36,856 nucleotides of DNA from Desulfobacteraceae bacterium (lineage in GTDB: Bacteria; Desulfobacterota; DSM-4660; Desulfatiglandales; Desulfatiglandaceae): NCBI GenBank assembly GCA_030642205.1, contig DAOWOF010000003.1:1-36856 (forward strand), read 5' to 3'. The notes beneath the pieces are model-generated. The model was not told the DNA's origin. It did no database searches and saw nothing but the letters and a program-made list of their open reading frames with translations. The first letter of the stretch is position 1; the number at the start of each line of letters is the position of its first letter. This document shows positions 1 through 8,567 of the stretch, in pieces. Made by a program: the position numbers and the translations under genes.

Positions 1-617
1 GACAAAAAAGGTGGATTACCTGTTGCGCATTCATATAAAATTATGCCCAGTGCATACAGATCACTACGATAATCCACATTAAACCGGATTCTGCCGGTTT
101 GTTCAGGTGATAGATAAGGCAAGGTTTCTCGCCGGTATTGATTATCCTGAATAAATCGACTGAACTGGCTGTTATCTGACACTCTGATATCATCAATCAG
201 ACGAATGCGGATCGGGTTTTCCTGAATCAGGATATTGCTGGGTTTAACAGCTTTGTGAATAAATGCCGCCTTGTGGCGAACTGCCAGACAATCAGTCAAT
301 GCAATGCCTATTTCAAGCAAGGTGAGGGTATCGAGCTTTTTGCGTTTTGCCAGCCATTCAGAAAGAATCTGCCCTTTAAAACTGGGGGAAATCAGCAATA
401 GTGCCTCGTCATTATCGGTCTGCAGTTCCGGTATAATCAGGTCTTTGATATTTAACTGTAAAAGATATGCCCTCTGCTGCTCAATATGCTCTTTAATACC
501 CTCTGCAAATTCAGTGCGTATTTTTTTTACAGAAACAGATTCTGTTGTATTTTCATTTTTGGCTAAAAACACTTCTGCTGCCAGGCTTTCACCCAGTTTT
601 TTCTTAATTGTTTCCAT
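1..617 (-). CDS. Serine/threonine kinase-like domain protein, C-terminus beyond left edge, probable pseudokinase
   Basis: An open frame on the minus strand starts at ATG 617 and runs off the window after about 205 codons; an in-frame TAA lies just upstream, so this is the first possible ATG. The segment YLSPEQTGRI (168-177) followed by DYRSDLYALGIILYE is the activation-segment/helix-F signature of the kinase domains that head large multidomain signalling ATPases with GAF and histidine kinase modules. The catalytic loop reads HKAVKPSNIL (121-130), so Ala replaces the catalytic Asp of HRD, and the DFG position reads IDD (141-143). The glycine-rich loop is also poor (GESLAAEVF, 9-17). Lys31 or Lys32 could be the ATP-binding Lys. 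Family membership is fairly certain. Lack of phosphotransfer is inferred from the missing residues. What follows the kinase domain lies outside the window. Confidence 0.75.
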   Translation of the reverse strand, partial: METIKKKLGESLAAEVFLAKNENTTESVSVKKIRTEFAEGIKEHIEQQRAYLLQLNIKDLIIPELQTDNDEALLLISPSFKGQILSEWLAKRKKLDTLTLLEIGIALTDCLAVRHKAAFIHKAVKPSNILIQENPIRIRLIDDIRVSDNSQFSRFIQDNQYRRETLPYLSPEQTGRIRFNVDYRSDLYALGIILYECATGNPPFL

Positions 618-770
618 GCTTTTTCCAAAGTATTAATTGATTTTTTGTTAGTTCAGAAGGGAGAGCCTAACTCATTAGATAGTACGAGTCTGGAAGACAT
701 GTAAGCCTGAGTAGATTCGCAACCTGTCGAGTCTCTTTGTATTGGGGTTAAATTGTGAATCAGATACCTG

Positions 771-1502
771 TCAAGGGAATATTAAGTCAGGGGCCGTTTT
801 CACCTTAAAAGCCATCTGCTTTAATATTTTTCCATCCTCTGTAGTGACATTTACTTTCCATAAACCAGCTTTAGCCTTGGTGTTAAGAGTTATCTTGCTC
901 CAGGTTCTCATTCGGGGATATTTGATTTTCAACGAGACGGCGCAATACTTTTTTCCGTTAAGATAATAAGTGTGATTAATGCTTGTCGGCAATGATTTTG
1001 CCCAAATCTCTGTCCAGACAAAAACATATTTGTCCTCTTTAAGGTAAAATATATTTCTAATATCTTTGGGTATTCTATTTTTTATACTGCTGCAAACAGA
1101 GCCTTTGGCTATTTGTAATAATGGTTGAACCTTTTCGTTATCATCCTTGACAGGCAGTGAAATATTTTCTCCATTTGGACCCTCGGATACAGATGTTTTT
1201 AAATTATTTAAAGACTTATTTTTTGTGGCAAGAAATGTTTCTTTTAATACATTTTCTTTTTTCAATGCCTTTTGTTTGTTGAGTTTGATTTTTGGTATGG
1301 TTTTATCTGTCGGAATTTTATTTTGATCATTAGTGATATTATTAGTATGGAAAAAAAAGAATACAATCAAGCTGATAAAAAATAATGTAAGAATGATTTT
1401 TTTCCGAGCTCGATTCTTTTGAGTAATTTGATTTCTTTTTCTTATCAGTCTTAGTTTATTTAATAGATCAAGATCTCGTTTCTCAATTTCTTGTTCTTCC
1501 AT
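771..1502 (-). CDS. DUF2914 domain membrane-anchored protein
   Basis: This 243-aa protein has a basic cytoplasmic N-terminus, one transmembrane segment at about residues 37-54 (LTLFFISLIVFFFF), a Lys/Asn-rich linker, and a C-terminal domain from about residue 130. That domain carries the pattern AxGSVCSSIKNR, then YVFVWTEIWA, then a closing LWKVNVTTEDGKIL, which matches the DUF2914 family. The domain is probably periplasmic; its function is unknown. Start choice: a TTG at 1514 would extend it by four residues but abuts the AAGGA motif, whereas ATG 1502 lies 12 bases after that motif. It is transcribed away from the exoribonuclease gene, 79 bases downstream of it, so it may be in the same transcript. 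Confidence 0.7.
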   Translation of the reverse strand: MEEQEIEKRDLDLLNKLRLIRKRNQITQKNRARKKIILTLFFISLIVFFFFHTNNITNDQNKIPTDKTIPKIKLNKQKALKKENVLKETFLATKNKSLNNLKTSVSEGPNGENISLPVKDDNEKVQPLLQIAKGSVCSSIKNRIPKDIRNIFYLKEDKYVFVWTEIWAKSLPTSINHTYYLNGKKYCAVSLKIKYPRMRTWSKITLNTKAKAGLWKVNVTTEDGKILKQMAFKVKTAPDLIFP

Positions 1503-1581
1503 AGATAAAGTCAATCCTTCATCTGTTTGGGGAAAACAACTCTTGCTGTTCTTCCAGCATGTTATTGAGACTTTCAGCCCC

Positions 1582-2565
1582 TTATTCTATCAAAAGGATT
1601 TCTCCTTTTAAAAAAAATTGTTCAAACATACGGTTAAAGCCTGTCCATGATCCCTCGTGCCGATCCTGTGCCATAAAGCGATCAAGACCATTGATTTTGG
1701 CATCCAGGTCATCTATCAAATTAATAGCAATTGCTTCCAGAAATTTTGGTTTTTTAGGAGATCCAAATTCATACTGGCCATGATGACTCAGGATTATATG
1801 CTTTAAGCGAAGGGCTAAATCAGGGGGAAAATCTTTTATTTTAGCTATTTTGTCATCCAGCATCTGGACTCCGATAACTAAATGTCCAAGCAGCCGGCCT
1901 TCATCAGTATAATTGATATTTGTTTTTATCTCCAGCTCACGAACCTTTCCAATATCATGTAAAAAAGCGGCAGTAATCAAGATATCCTTATCCAGTTGAG
2001 GATAATGACCTGATACTAGTATCGCAAGCCTGCAAACAGATAAAGAGTGTTCCAGGAGTCCTCCCAGATAACTATGGTGAAAATTTTTGGCAGCGGGCGT
2101 CCTCTCAAAGAGAAGCATAAAGTCATGGTCAGACAGGAAACTTTCCGCTAAGGTTTTTAAATGAGGATTCTTGACATCACGGATAATAATTCCGAGATCA
2201 TTAATCATTTTTTTTGTGTTAGAGGAGGTAGCCTCCATAAATAAACCAGGGTCAATTTCTTTATCAGAGCGCTTTAAGTTAGTAATTGTAATCTGTATTT
2301 GTCCCCTGTAAGAACTCGCGTGACCCGTAATAGATATAATATCTCCTTCCTTAAACAGGGCTCCCAGCTCTTTTGCTTTATCCCATACCTTGGCATCAAG
2401 TTCACCGGTGCGGTCAGATAGACTGAGGCTGATGAAAGGCTTGCCATTCCTGGTTGTTCCCAGTTGTTTCAGTTTTACCAGATAGTAGTCCTTAACACTG
2501 GCTCCTTCAATTATGTCTTTGATCCAAATATGAGTTGTTGTTTTGTTGTTTGTATTTGTTGTCAT
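1582..2565 (-). CDS. 3'-5' exoribonuclease YhaM family (OB-fold + HD domain)
   Basis: This is a 327-aa soluble protein. The N-terminal OB-fold (about residues 12-100; LSDRTGELDAKVWD and ITGHASSYRGQIQITI) is the nucleic-acid-binding module seen in YhaM/CBF1 proteins. An HD phosphohydrolase domain follows, with metal ligands likely His164, His173 (LLEHS), His203-Asp204 (FLHDIGK), and downstream HHGQYEFG. YhaM of Bacillus subtilis degrades RNA or DNA from the 3' end with Mn2+ or Co2+. The length and domain order match that family. The ATG at 2565 has no strong Shine-Dalgarno sequence, but the MTTN start sits just before the conserved OB-fold. The gene lies downstream of fba and upstream of the DUF2914 gene on the same strand. 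Family call is firm; substrate is inferred. Confidence 0.85.
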   Translation of the reverse strand: MTTNTNNKTTTHIWIKDIIEGASVKDYYLVKLKQLGTTRNGKPFISLSLSDRTGELDAKVWDKAKELGALFKEGDIISITGHASSYRGQIQITITNLKRSDKEIDPGLFMEATSSNTKKMINDLGIIIRDVKNPHLKTLAESFLSDHDFMLLFERTPAAKNFHHSYLGGLLEHSLSVCRLAILVSGHYPQLDKDILITAAFLHDIGKVRELEIKTNINYTDEGRLLGHLVIGVQMLDDKIAKIKDFPPDLALRLKHIILSHHGQYEFGSPKKPKFLEAIAINLIDDLDAKINGLDRFMAQDRHEGSWTGFNRMFEQFFLKGEILLIE

Positions 2566-2710
2566 AAATAAAATAACAGCCAGGGAGATTGTCCAGGGCG
2601 GTCTTTGCTCCTTAAAGATAAATAAAAATGGCGAAAGTTATTCGTTTGATATTCCATCTCTGAGCCTGCCTGTGCATTGGACACAAACAGGCTTAGGGAT
2701 CGCTCAAATG

Positions 2711-4006
2711 TTAGTCATCAAAGTCCCCTTCAGGCCCTTGATTCACCTCCAGTTTACTGGCTTTTTTAATAATTTCAGCTTCTGTCCACTCAGCAGGATC
2801 CAGGATGCGCCCAACTTTGGATCCCAAGTCATATGATCCTGCCTTTAAAATGGCGTCAATAGCCAGAGGCGCGGTATCTTGCGCGTTAAAAACATTTACA
2901 AGCAGATCATATATAAAATCTTCAACCGCCTTTGACATCCTTTCCCGCACATCTTGAGGCTGACCCAGGATCTTATTCTCAAAAAGGAGATTTAATTTTT
3001 TATAATTGCCCCCCTTTATTCCCTTGGATTCGGCATATTCCACCATCTCTGACCATGTTTCCTTGTTTACTCCTTTGCCTGACATTTTGATAAAGTCCCC
3101 ATTATTATCAAGCTGGGCATTTCCATATTCGTTTACCTTAACTCCCCAGCTAATCATCTGGAGGGCAGTGGCCACATTTGCCTTGGTGGTGTTGGTGTTT
3201 TCCGTGATATCCCTTAACCTCTCAGAATTATTTCCGGAGGTGCCATGCTGCGCGCCAGAGATTCCATATTTGGCCAATGCGTTATGGATTTCCGTAGTCA
3301 ATGGAACCTGTATCCCCATGTCACTTGCCTCTATTCCATGAGTCGTTCCATTGTTTAAGGCGATCCAATCCGGAAAAATATCATGGGCATTAAGACCCTG
3401 GATTAAAAAAGAAGCTTCGTCTTTTGTGGAAAGTCCCTGGGTCCCCTTGATTTCTCCTACTTCAGTTTCATAACCTGCCCACTTTGGAACATAGGGAGCA
3501 AGAGCAATATTTGCTAAAAGATTCTTATCATCAGGCAGATGAGAAGCATCAATAGCAATGGAGGTTATCCCCGCATCAAACATGGATGGAATTTCAACCG
3601 TTCCTTGTTCCACATCTTTGTCGCTCTTTATGCCATAATGGTCTGCATGGATGGCTACAGGTACTGTTATAGCAAGTTCATTCATTGTCGCGTCAACTTG
3701 TCGCGCAAGGTTCCAAAAACTGGGGGCACAATAGGCATTTGCTCCGCCTTCAGATTTGGCAATTTCTATTATGACCGCAGCGTTGGCGCGTTGAGCCGCT
3801 TTCAGGATTCCACGAATTACTGCATTGCTGCGGCCATTAGCAGCTATAGTCATTGCCTTGCCTTTTGCAAGCAAAGCCCTGTCAATAACCTTTCCGCTTA
3901 CTATTAATGCCCTGGAATTGGGGAATAAATTAACAATATTAGGCGGCCGACCAATTTTGAGAGCATTTTTAAACTGATTATCTGCATTAGTATTCTTAGA
4001 AGACAT
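2711..4006 (-). CDS. fba: Class II fructose-bisphosphate aldolase
   Basis: This 431-aa protein would catalyse reversible aldol cleavage of fructose 1,6-bisphosphate to dihydroxyacetone phosphate and glyceraldehyde 3-phosphate, with a divalent metal. HADHYG (120-125) carries the catalytic Asp and a metal-binding His. The later motifs ALNNGTTHG and SGAQHGTSGN supply the other metal and phosphate ligands. It is longer than the ordinary 280-350 aa class II enzyme, as in the branch of longer class II aldolases, with a C-terminal helical extension. A very strong ribosome binding site (AAAGGAGG, 8 bases upstream) fixes ATG 4006. It is the last gene of the thrC-lsrF-adh-fba run, 184 bases after adh, so it may have its own promoter. 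The sugar used in vivo could differ from FBP, given its unusual neighbours. Confidence 0.88.
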   Translation of the reverse strand: MSSKNTNADNQFKNALKIGRPPNIVNLFPNSRALIVSGKVIDRALLAKGKAMTIAANGRSNAVIRGILKAAQRANAAVIIEIAKSEGGANAYCAPSFWNLARQVDATMNELAITVPVAIHADHYGIKSDKDVEQGTVEIPSMFDAGITSIAIDASHLPDDKNLLANIALAPYVPKWAGYETEVGEIKGTQGLSTKDEASFLIQGLNAHDIFPDWIALNNGTTHGIEASDMGIQVPLTTEIHNALAKYGISGAQHGTSGNNSERLRDITENTNTTKANVATALQMISWGVKVNEYGNAQLDNNGDFIKMSGKGVNKETWSEMVEYAESKGIKGGNYKKLNLLFENKILGQPQDVRERMSKAVEDFIYDLLVNVFNAQDTAPLAIDAILKAGSYDLGSKVGRILDPAEWTEAEIIKKASKLEVNQGPEGDFDD

Positions 4007-4072
4007 AGCGACCCTCCTTTAGAGTTTTTTTAGGTTATTTTTATTTTGATATAATTGTACGCATCTTTACGA

Positions 4073-4093
4073 GCAGTTTTCGTTTAGATTCTA
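4073..4093. repeat. Solo right arm of the palindromic element
   Basis: GCAGTTTTCGTTTAGATTCT followed by A resembles the right end of copy B (GCAATTTTCGTTCAGGCTCT then A) at all but four positions, ending in TA. It lies in the adh-fba gap; no core or left arm is seen. Confidence 0.4.
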
Positions 4094-4190
4094 TTTAAGT
4101 GGCTTTTATGAATAAAATTTGAGTCAGATATAAAAAGATGGTCATTCGGAAATAAATAACAGGCAATATGGCAAGTACTGATAACATGTC

Positions 4191-5240
4191 TCATTTATGT
4201 GGTTCCACAATAACTTTAATAGATTCATGGTCTAATGGCGAGCTGACCATTTTGAAACCCTTTGGACCATCCTGCATTGCCAAGGTATGAGTTACTGTCT
4301 TTAAGACCGGAATGGTCCGGGCCTTGATCATTTTCAGAGCAGTGCTGCAATCGTAAGGCGCTCCGGCATAAGTGCTTGTACATGTAATCTCTGTCCGCCA
4401 GAAAAGGTCGTTAATGGTACACGGAATCATGGCTTCTTCGGCAGCTCCTCCAAAAAAAAGGATTGTGCCGCCTCTTTCAACTGCCTTAAAGGCCAAAGGC
4501 AAAAAGCCATCGAAACATATAATTACAAGGTCGGCCAACAGGCCTCCATTTGCGTCACGCAGAGCTTCAGTCAGGTTTTCGTTAAAAGGCAGGGATAAAT
4601 GGGCTCCCATTTTTTTCGCCATTTTCAGTCGAAATTGAATGGTATCCACAGCCACTACCAGGCCTGCTCCCAGGGCGCGGGCAAGACCAATATGAAGCAG
4701 ACCCGATATGCCGCTCCCTAAAACCAAAACTGTCTGGCCTGGCTTCAAACGGGCCATCCTTTGTCCACGCAAGACACAGGCTAAAGGTTCCATAAAAGTA
4801 GCTTGATTAAAGGATACTTCCGGCTGGATATGAAAAAGACCACGATCGACATTAATGGCGGGGACACGGATATATTCGGCAAATCCTCCCGGCTCAAAAT
4901 GGGTGCCTCTTAAAAGCGTGTCACACATGGTATGATGTCCGTTAAGACAGTAATGGCATGTATTGCAAGGGACATGATGAGTGGCCGCCGCATGATCGCC
5001 CACCTGAAATCGGGAAACATTCTTTCCAATCTCAACCACTTCACCTGCCACTTCATGCCCAAGTACCAGTGGAACCTTGTCCCGCCGATACCATTCCATA
5101 ACATCACTGCCACAGATCCCGCTTGCCATTACTTTTAAAAGAACTTCATCCGGGCCAATCTCGGGGATGGGTAATTCCTCCAGGCGAACATCATTATTGC
5201 TATAATACATCAAGGCACGCATTTTTTTATTTGGAGGCAT
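4191..5240 (-). CDS. Zinc-dependent medium-chain alcohol dehydrogenase (sorbitol/threonine dehydrogenase type)
   Basis: This 349-aa oxidoreductase is of the medium-chain dehydrogenase/reductase type. The catalytic zinc region is GICGSDVMEW (about 42-51) with GHEVAGEV (about 61-68). The structural zinc lobe CNTCHYCLNGHHTMC has all four cysteines. The Rossmann motif VLGSGISGLL (about 172-181) indicates NAD(P)H binding. Specificity cannot be read from the sequence; the layout resembles polyol or L-threonine dehydrogenases. It starts 29 bases after the lsrF-like gene, with GAGG 11 bases before ATG 5240, and so is almost certainly co-transcribed with it. Sitting between two aldolases, it may oxidise or reduce a sugar, polyol or amino-alcohol made by them; that is inference only. 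Confidence 0.85.
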   Translation of the reverse strand: MPPNKKMRALMYYSNNDVRLEELPIPEIGPDEVLLKVMASGICGSDVMEWYRRDKVPLVLGHEVAGEVVEIGKNVSRFQVGDHAAATHHVPCNTCHYCLNGHHTMCDTLLRGTHFEPGGFAEYIRVPAINVDRGLFHIQPEVSFNQATFMEPLACVLRGQRMARLKPGQTVLVLGSGISGLLHIGLARALGAGLVVAVDTIQFRLKMAKKMGAHLSLPFNENLTEALRDANGGLLADLVIICFDGFLPLAFKAVERGGTILFFGGAAEEAMIPCTINDLFWRTEITCTSTYAGAPYDCSTALKMIKARTIPVLKTVTHTLAMQDGPKGFKMVSSPLDHESIKVIVEPHK

Positions 5241-5269
5241 CTATCGAGTTTCCTCATAGACAAATAATC

Positions 5270-6166
5270 TTAGTTTGATTCGTGTTTTAATGTCTCATAA
5301 ATGTCTAAAGCCTGCTTTGGTGTGATTTTATCATGAATTATAGAGTTTAATGCTTTCATCATAGCAACTGGATGCGGATTCTGCCAGATATTTCTTCCCA
5401 AATTCACCCCAATAGCTCCTTTTTTTATTCCATCGTAGACAAAATCAAAAGCCTCTAACTCTGTCTCACATTTGGGGCCACCCGCGATTACCACCGGCAC
5501 AGGACAGCCCGTTGTTACCTTTTCAAAGTCTTCATCGCAATAATAGGTCTTGACAATTTTAGCGCCTAACTCGGCAGCGATTCGGCAGGCTAGAGATAAA
5601 TAGCGTGCGGTTCGTTTCTCTAATTCTTTCCCAACAGCAGTTACAGCCATAACCGGGACACCGCATTCCTCGCATTTGTCTACTAACCGGGCAAGGTGTT
5701 CCAGGGAGTCTTTTTCGTATTCACTGCCCACAAAGATTGATATTCCCACCGCCGCGACATTAAGGCGGACAATTTCTTCAATGGAAGTAGTAAGGACTTC
5801 GTTAGCAAGATCTTTTCCTATTACACTGGTTCCTCCGGATACCCTGAGAATAATCGGAGTTTTAATATCCGGGCTTACAGCTGCGCGTAAAACTCCTCTG
5901 GTAACAAAGAGGCCGTCTGCGAAAGGAATCAGATCTTTTATTGTTTCCCCAGGCCTTTCCAGACAGCGGGTTGGCCCCTGGAAATATCCATGATCAATTG
6001 GCAGAAACTGACAATGGCCATCATCTTTGATAAGCCTTGATAAACGATTTCTCATTCCCCAATCAAGATTATCCGCGCCTTTTATTGTTTTTTTCCCTGA
6101 TTCTTTTTCAAGGGGGGGCAATTCATCCATTTTTCTGGGTTCCAAAAGATTTTGCGCGTCCGGCAT
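5270..6166 (-). CDS. lsrF: LsrF-like class I aldolase (DeoC/FbaB/LsrF family)
   Basis: This is a 298-aa Schiff-base aldolase or thiolase. Motifs closely follow enterobacterial LsrF: PIDHGYFQGPT with a following LERPGE, VTRGVLRAAV, LRVSGGTSV, GSEYEKDSLE, MAVTAVGKELE, and the strand IVKTYYCDEDFE whose Lys is the expected Schiff-base residue, then CPVPVVIAGGPK. LsrF itself transfers an acetyl group from 3-hydroxy-5-phosphonooxypentane-2,4-dione to CoA in autoinducer-2 catabolism. No lsr transport or kinase gene is present here, so that role is doubtful. The family also includes ADH synthase of the archaeal-type shikimate route and DhnA aldolases. GGAGG lies 8 bases before ATG 6166. It follows thrC by 31 bases and precedes the alcohol dehydrogenase by 29. 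Family call strong, substrate unknown. Confidence 0.8.
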   Translation of the reverse strand: MPDAQNLLEPRKMDELPPLEKESGKKTIKGADNLDWGMRNRLSRLIKDDGHCQFLPIDHGYFQGPTRCLERPGETIKDLIPFADGLFVTRGVLRAAVSPDIKTPIILRVSGGTSVIGKDLANEVLTTSIEEIVRLNVAAVGISIFVGSEYEKDSLEHLARLVDKCEECGVPVMAVTAVGKELEKRTARYLSLACRIAAELGAKIVKTYYCDEDFEKVTTGCPVPVVIAGGPKCETELEAFDFVYDGIKKGAIGVNLGRNIWQNPHPVAMMKALNSIIHDKITPKQALDIYETLKHESN

Positions 6167-6197
6167 GTCATATTCCTCCTGTAATCATAAATAAATC

Positions 6198-7700
6198 CTA
6201 ACGTTCATCAAGCTTTAGTTCTTTTGCTATGGCTGTTGCTGTTTCTTTGATAAAATGTTTCATCTCATCACCTTCCAGGGGGTGGCCTTGCTCCGGATAT
6301 TTTTTTATCTTGGAAGAAGCAATCAATTTAGGAGCATTTTTCAGGTCTTCTCTTGGATGTACCTCAAAATCAGATCCAAAACTATTATTAAAATACATTT
6401 CCTGGAAACTGGCAAATTTAATAATATGAGCAGTTGAATTCAATACCCCCACTTCGTCCTGTTTCACATAACCCAATTCGACCGCTTTTTTTAAGCCAGC
6501 CATGGATTCCCCCCCCTGGGTACAAGCAATATTGCCATTACGATTAGCAATAATCATGCAATCCATGATCTCTTGCTCTGTTACCTGAATCACAAAGACT
6601 TTTTCCTTCCTGGCCTTTTGGTTATATCTGTTTACAAGCTCAATGACCCTTGGCATTGAAACAGGGTTGCCGATCATGGCTGCCTGGGCTACACTTGGAC
6701 GAACTGTAACCGGGACAAATTTTCTTTTATCAGGAGATTTTTCTTTGTAATAGTGATAGACAGGATCCGCGTGTTCCGATTGGACACCGATTATTTTTGG
6801 TAAACTATTGATGATTCCTGCCTCAAAGAATTTTAGGAATCCGCTCATAATAGCAGTAATATTCCCTGCATTGCCGATAGGAACTATAACTGCCTTGTTT
6901 TCTACCTGGTAATCAAAATCCTGTGATATCTCAAATGCAAATGATTCCTGCCCCAGGATACGCCAGCTATTTTTTGAGTTCAAAAGTGCGACCTGGTATT
7001 TTTCAGCCAGGGATTCTACAACCTTCATGCAATCATCAAAGACACCTGGAATTTCAAGGACCTTCGCTCCACTGCCGAGGGGCTGAGAAAGCTGCTGAGG
7101 AGTAACTTTTCCCCGGGGCAGGATTACTGCCGATTTAATAAAATCCCCCAGATAGGACGCATAGAGCGCCGCTGAAGCTGAAGTATCCCCGGTAGAAGCG
7201 CAAATAGCCAGGATTTTAGCGCTGTTATTCTTCCTGGCAAGATGATTAATGTAGCTCAAGGCACAGGCCATGCCTCTGTCTTTAAAGGAAGCTGATGGAT
7301 TCAGGCCATCATTTTTAAAATAAAATTCAATCCCTATCATTTCCTTTAGGCGGCTGTTGCTTTTCACCAGAGGAGTATGACCCTCTCCAAGATAGATGAT
7401 GTCATCCAGAGGTATGACAGGCGCAATAAATTCATAATAGCGAAAAATACCTTTTAAGGCCTGATGATTTAACATCTTGCGATAATCAAAAAGCATTCGC
7501 CAGTGACTGCCGCTTAAAGAAATAAGCTCAGCGTGATTTTTATTATATAAAAGAAATACCGAGCCACAATCAGGACAGGTATAATGGAGTTGATTGGCAT
7601 CCATCTCCTGCTGGCAACCAAGGCAGCGATAAACCATCTCCCCTTTTGGCTCAGGGATCAAATATGGGCGGATAGCTTTTGGGAATTGTTCAATGTTCAC
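6198..7700 (-). CDS. thrC: Threonine synthase with N-terminal zinc ribbon
   Basis: This 500-aa pyridoxal phosphate enzyme would convert O-phosphohomoserine to threonine. An N-terminal four-cysteine ribbon (about residues 26-48: YRCLGCQQEMDA then CPDCGSVF) precedes the fold-type II PLP domain. SASFKDRGMA (about 137-146) contains the PLP-linked Lys, and STGDTSASAALYA is a phosphate-binding loop. The length near 500 aa and the C-terminal extension match the long threonine synthase type common in Desulfobacterota. The start is GTG 7700 with AAGGA 9 bases upstream; there is no ATG alternative that keeps the zinc ribbon. It heads the minus-strand operon thrC-lsrF-adh-fba and is divergent from rpsF across a 465-base intergenic region. 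Confidence 0.9.
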   Translation of the reverse strand: MNIEQFPKAIRPYLIPEPKGEMVYRCLGCQQEMDANQLHYTCPDCGSVFLLYNKNHAELISLSGSHWRMLFDYRKMLNHQALKGIFRYYEFIAPVIPLDDIIYLGEGHTPLVKSNSRLKEMIGIEFYFKNDGLNPSASFKDRGMACALSYINHLARKNNSAKILAICASTGDTSASAALYASYLGDFIKSAVILPRGKVTPQQLSQPLGSGAKVLEIPGVFDDCMKVVESLAEKYQVALLNSKNSWRILGQESFAFEISQDFDYQVENKAVIVPIGNAGNITAIMSGFLKFFEAGIINSLPKIIGVQSEHADPVYHYYKEKSPDKRKFVPVTVRPSVAQAAMIGNPVSMPRVIELVNRYNQKARKEKVFVIQVTEQEIMDCMIIANRNGNIACTQGGESMAGLKKAVELGYVKQDEVGVLNSTAHIIKFASFQEMYFNNSFGSDFEVHPREDLKNAPKLIASSKIKKYPEQGHPLEGDEMKHFIKETATAIAKELKLDER

Positions 7701-7797
7701 TATTTTAATCCTTAATATATTGATGATGTCGTAAAAAGAATAAATTACAAGGAGTAGCGATAGTTTTTTAATATCAGATCGTACCCTATTTAAATTT

Positions 7798-7819
7798 CCT
7801 GATTTTCATTCAAATACTA
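7798..7819. repeat. Solo arm of the palindromic TA-flanked element
   Basis: CCTGATTTTCATTCAAATAC followed by TA matches the right end of the copy at 33418-33574 (CCTGGTTTTCTTTCAAACAC then TA) at 19 of 22 positions. No matching left arm or core was found beside it, so it is read as a remnant. Confidence 0.45.
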
Positions 7820-8047
7820 TCTAACCAGATTGATAAAATTAAGGCAAAGAAAATCCTTGTTTTTGCAACAAAATATCTGAGCCCGCAATTTCGTGTGATC
7901 TTTGTCCTGCATGTATTTATTCCCTCAGGGATATAGTTGAGTAAATTTTATATCATTGACCTCAATTGTAGAAAAACGCATAGTTATCCAGCGGGTTTTT
8001 CCTTCACGATTTCTTATATCAAATATCAGGAGGAATAGGTATTGTTC

Positions 8048-8076
8048 TTGACAAAAAAATATTGTAATGTTACACA
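8048..8076 (+). promoter_or_regulatory. Possible sigma-70 promoter for rpsF operon
   Basis: TTGACA at 8048-8053 is a perfect -35 hexamer. With a 17-base spacer the -10 position reads TACACA (8071-8076), which is weak. It lies about 90 bases before rpsF, a reasonable distance for a ribosomal protein operon leader. This is a tentative call. Confidence 0.35.
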
Positions 8077-8165
8077 GAAAAATTTAATTTCATACTCCTT
8101 GTTCCATAAATTTGTGAAAAGGAACCCTATTTTTTTAATTACCAGACCGAAAGGAGCCCATCTAT

Positions 8166-8567
8166 ATGAGGTATTATGAAACACTTTATCTCCTCAAGCC
8201 AAACCTGACAGATGAAGATTACCAAGAGACTGTAAATAAATTCAATAATCTTATCGACCAATACAAAGGCGTACGTATTAAGGTTGATGAATGGGGCAAA
8301 AAGACATTAGCCTATGAAGTTGAAAAATTTAGCAAAGGCTTTTATATATTGGTCAACTATTGCGCTGAACCGGAAATAAATGATAAGCTTAACAGAGCAT
8401 TTAAATTGGACGACAGGGTCCTGAAATATCAAACCATCAAGCTAAGTGATAATGCAAATCTGGAAGAACTCAAGCCCAAAGAAGAGGATGATGAAGGGGC
8501 AGAAATAACCGATTCCGAAAATAAAGAGCAAGTAACTTCAAATCAAGAGGCTGACAATGGCATTTAA
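8166..8567 (+). CDS. rpsF: 30S ribosomal protein S6
   Basis: This 133-aa protein is a small-subunit protein that pairs with S18 on the central domain of 16S rRNA. The core [33 protein letters not shown] and [12 protein letters not shown] (residues 1-98) matches S6, and a roughly 35-residue acidic tail ([14 protein letters not shown]) follows. Such tails are common in S6; in E. coli the tail is extended by glutamate ligation, but no RimK gene is seen here. AAAGGAG lies 9-10 bases before the ATG. Its end overlaps the rpsR start by 11 bases, indicating translational coupling of the two partner proteins. First gene of the rpsF-rpsR-DUF2232-rplI-dnaB run. Confidence 0.97.
   Translation: MRYYETLYLLKPNLTDEDYQETVNKFNNLIDQYKGVRIKVDEWGKKTLAYEVEKFSKGFYILVNYCAEPEINDKLNRAFKLDDRVLKYQTIKLSDNANLEELKPKEEDDEGAEITDSENKEQVTSNQEADNGI

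Larger units (their letters stand above)
7701..8165. other. Divergent intergenic region between thrC and rpsF
   Basis: I find no gene in this 465-base AT-rich stretch. It should hold the promoters for the thrC operon (leftward) and the rpsF operon (rightward). It also contains a solo repeat arm at 7798-7819 and one copy of a short TCGTAAAAAG repeat at 7729-7738. Just before rpsF the leader has CCGAAAGGAG, so a short CC-GAAA-GG hairpin could partly cover the ribosome binding site. Confidence 0.5.

Noticed and set aside
271-636. Plus-strand open frame of 121 aa opposite the kinase-like gene
   Set aside because: It is antisense to a frame with clear kinase motifs and has no family resemblance or ribosome binding site.
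2640-2705. AGCCTG...CAGGCT inverted repeat downstream of fba as a terminator
   Set aside because: The stem is short, the loop is long and no T run follows on the minus strand.
7956-7986. TTGACC as an alternative promoter in the thrC-rpsF gap
   Set aside because: The best -10 candidate is at a 19-base spacing and poor; the TTGACA at 8048 is closer to rpsF and better.
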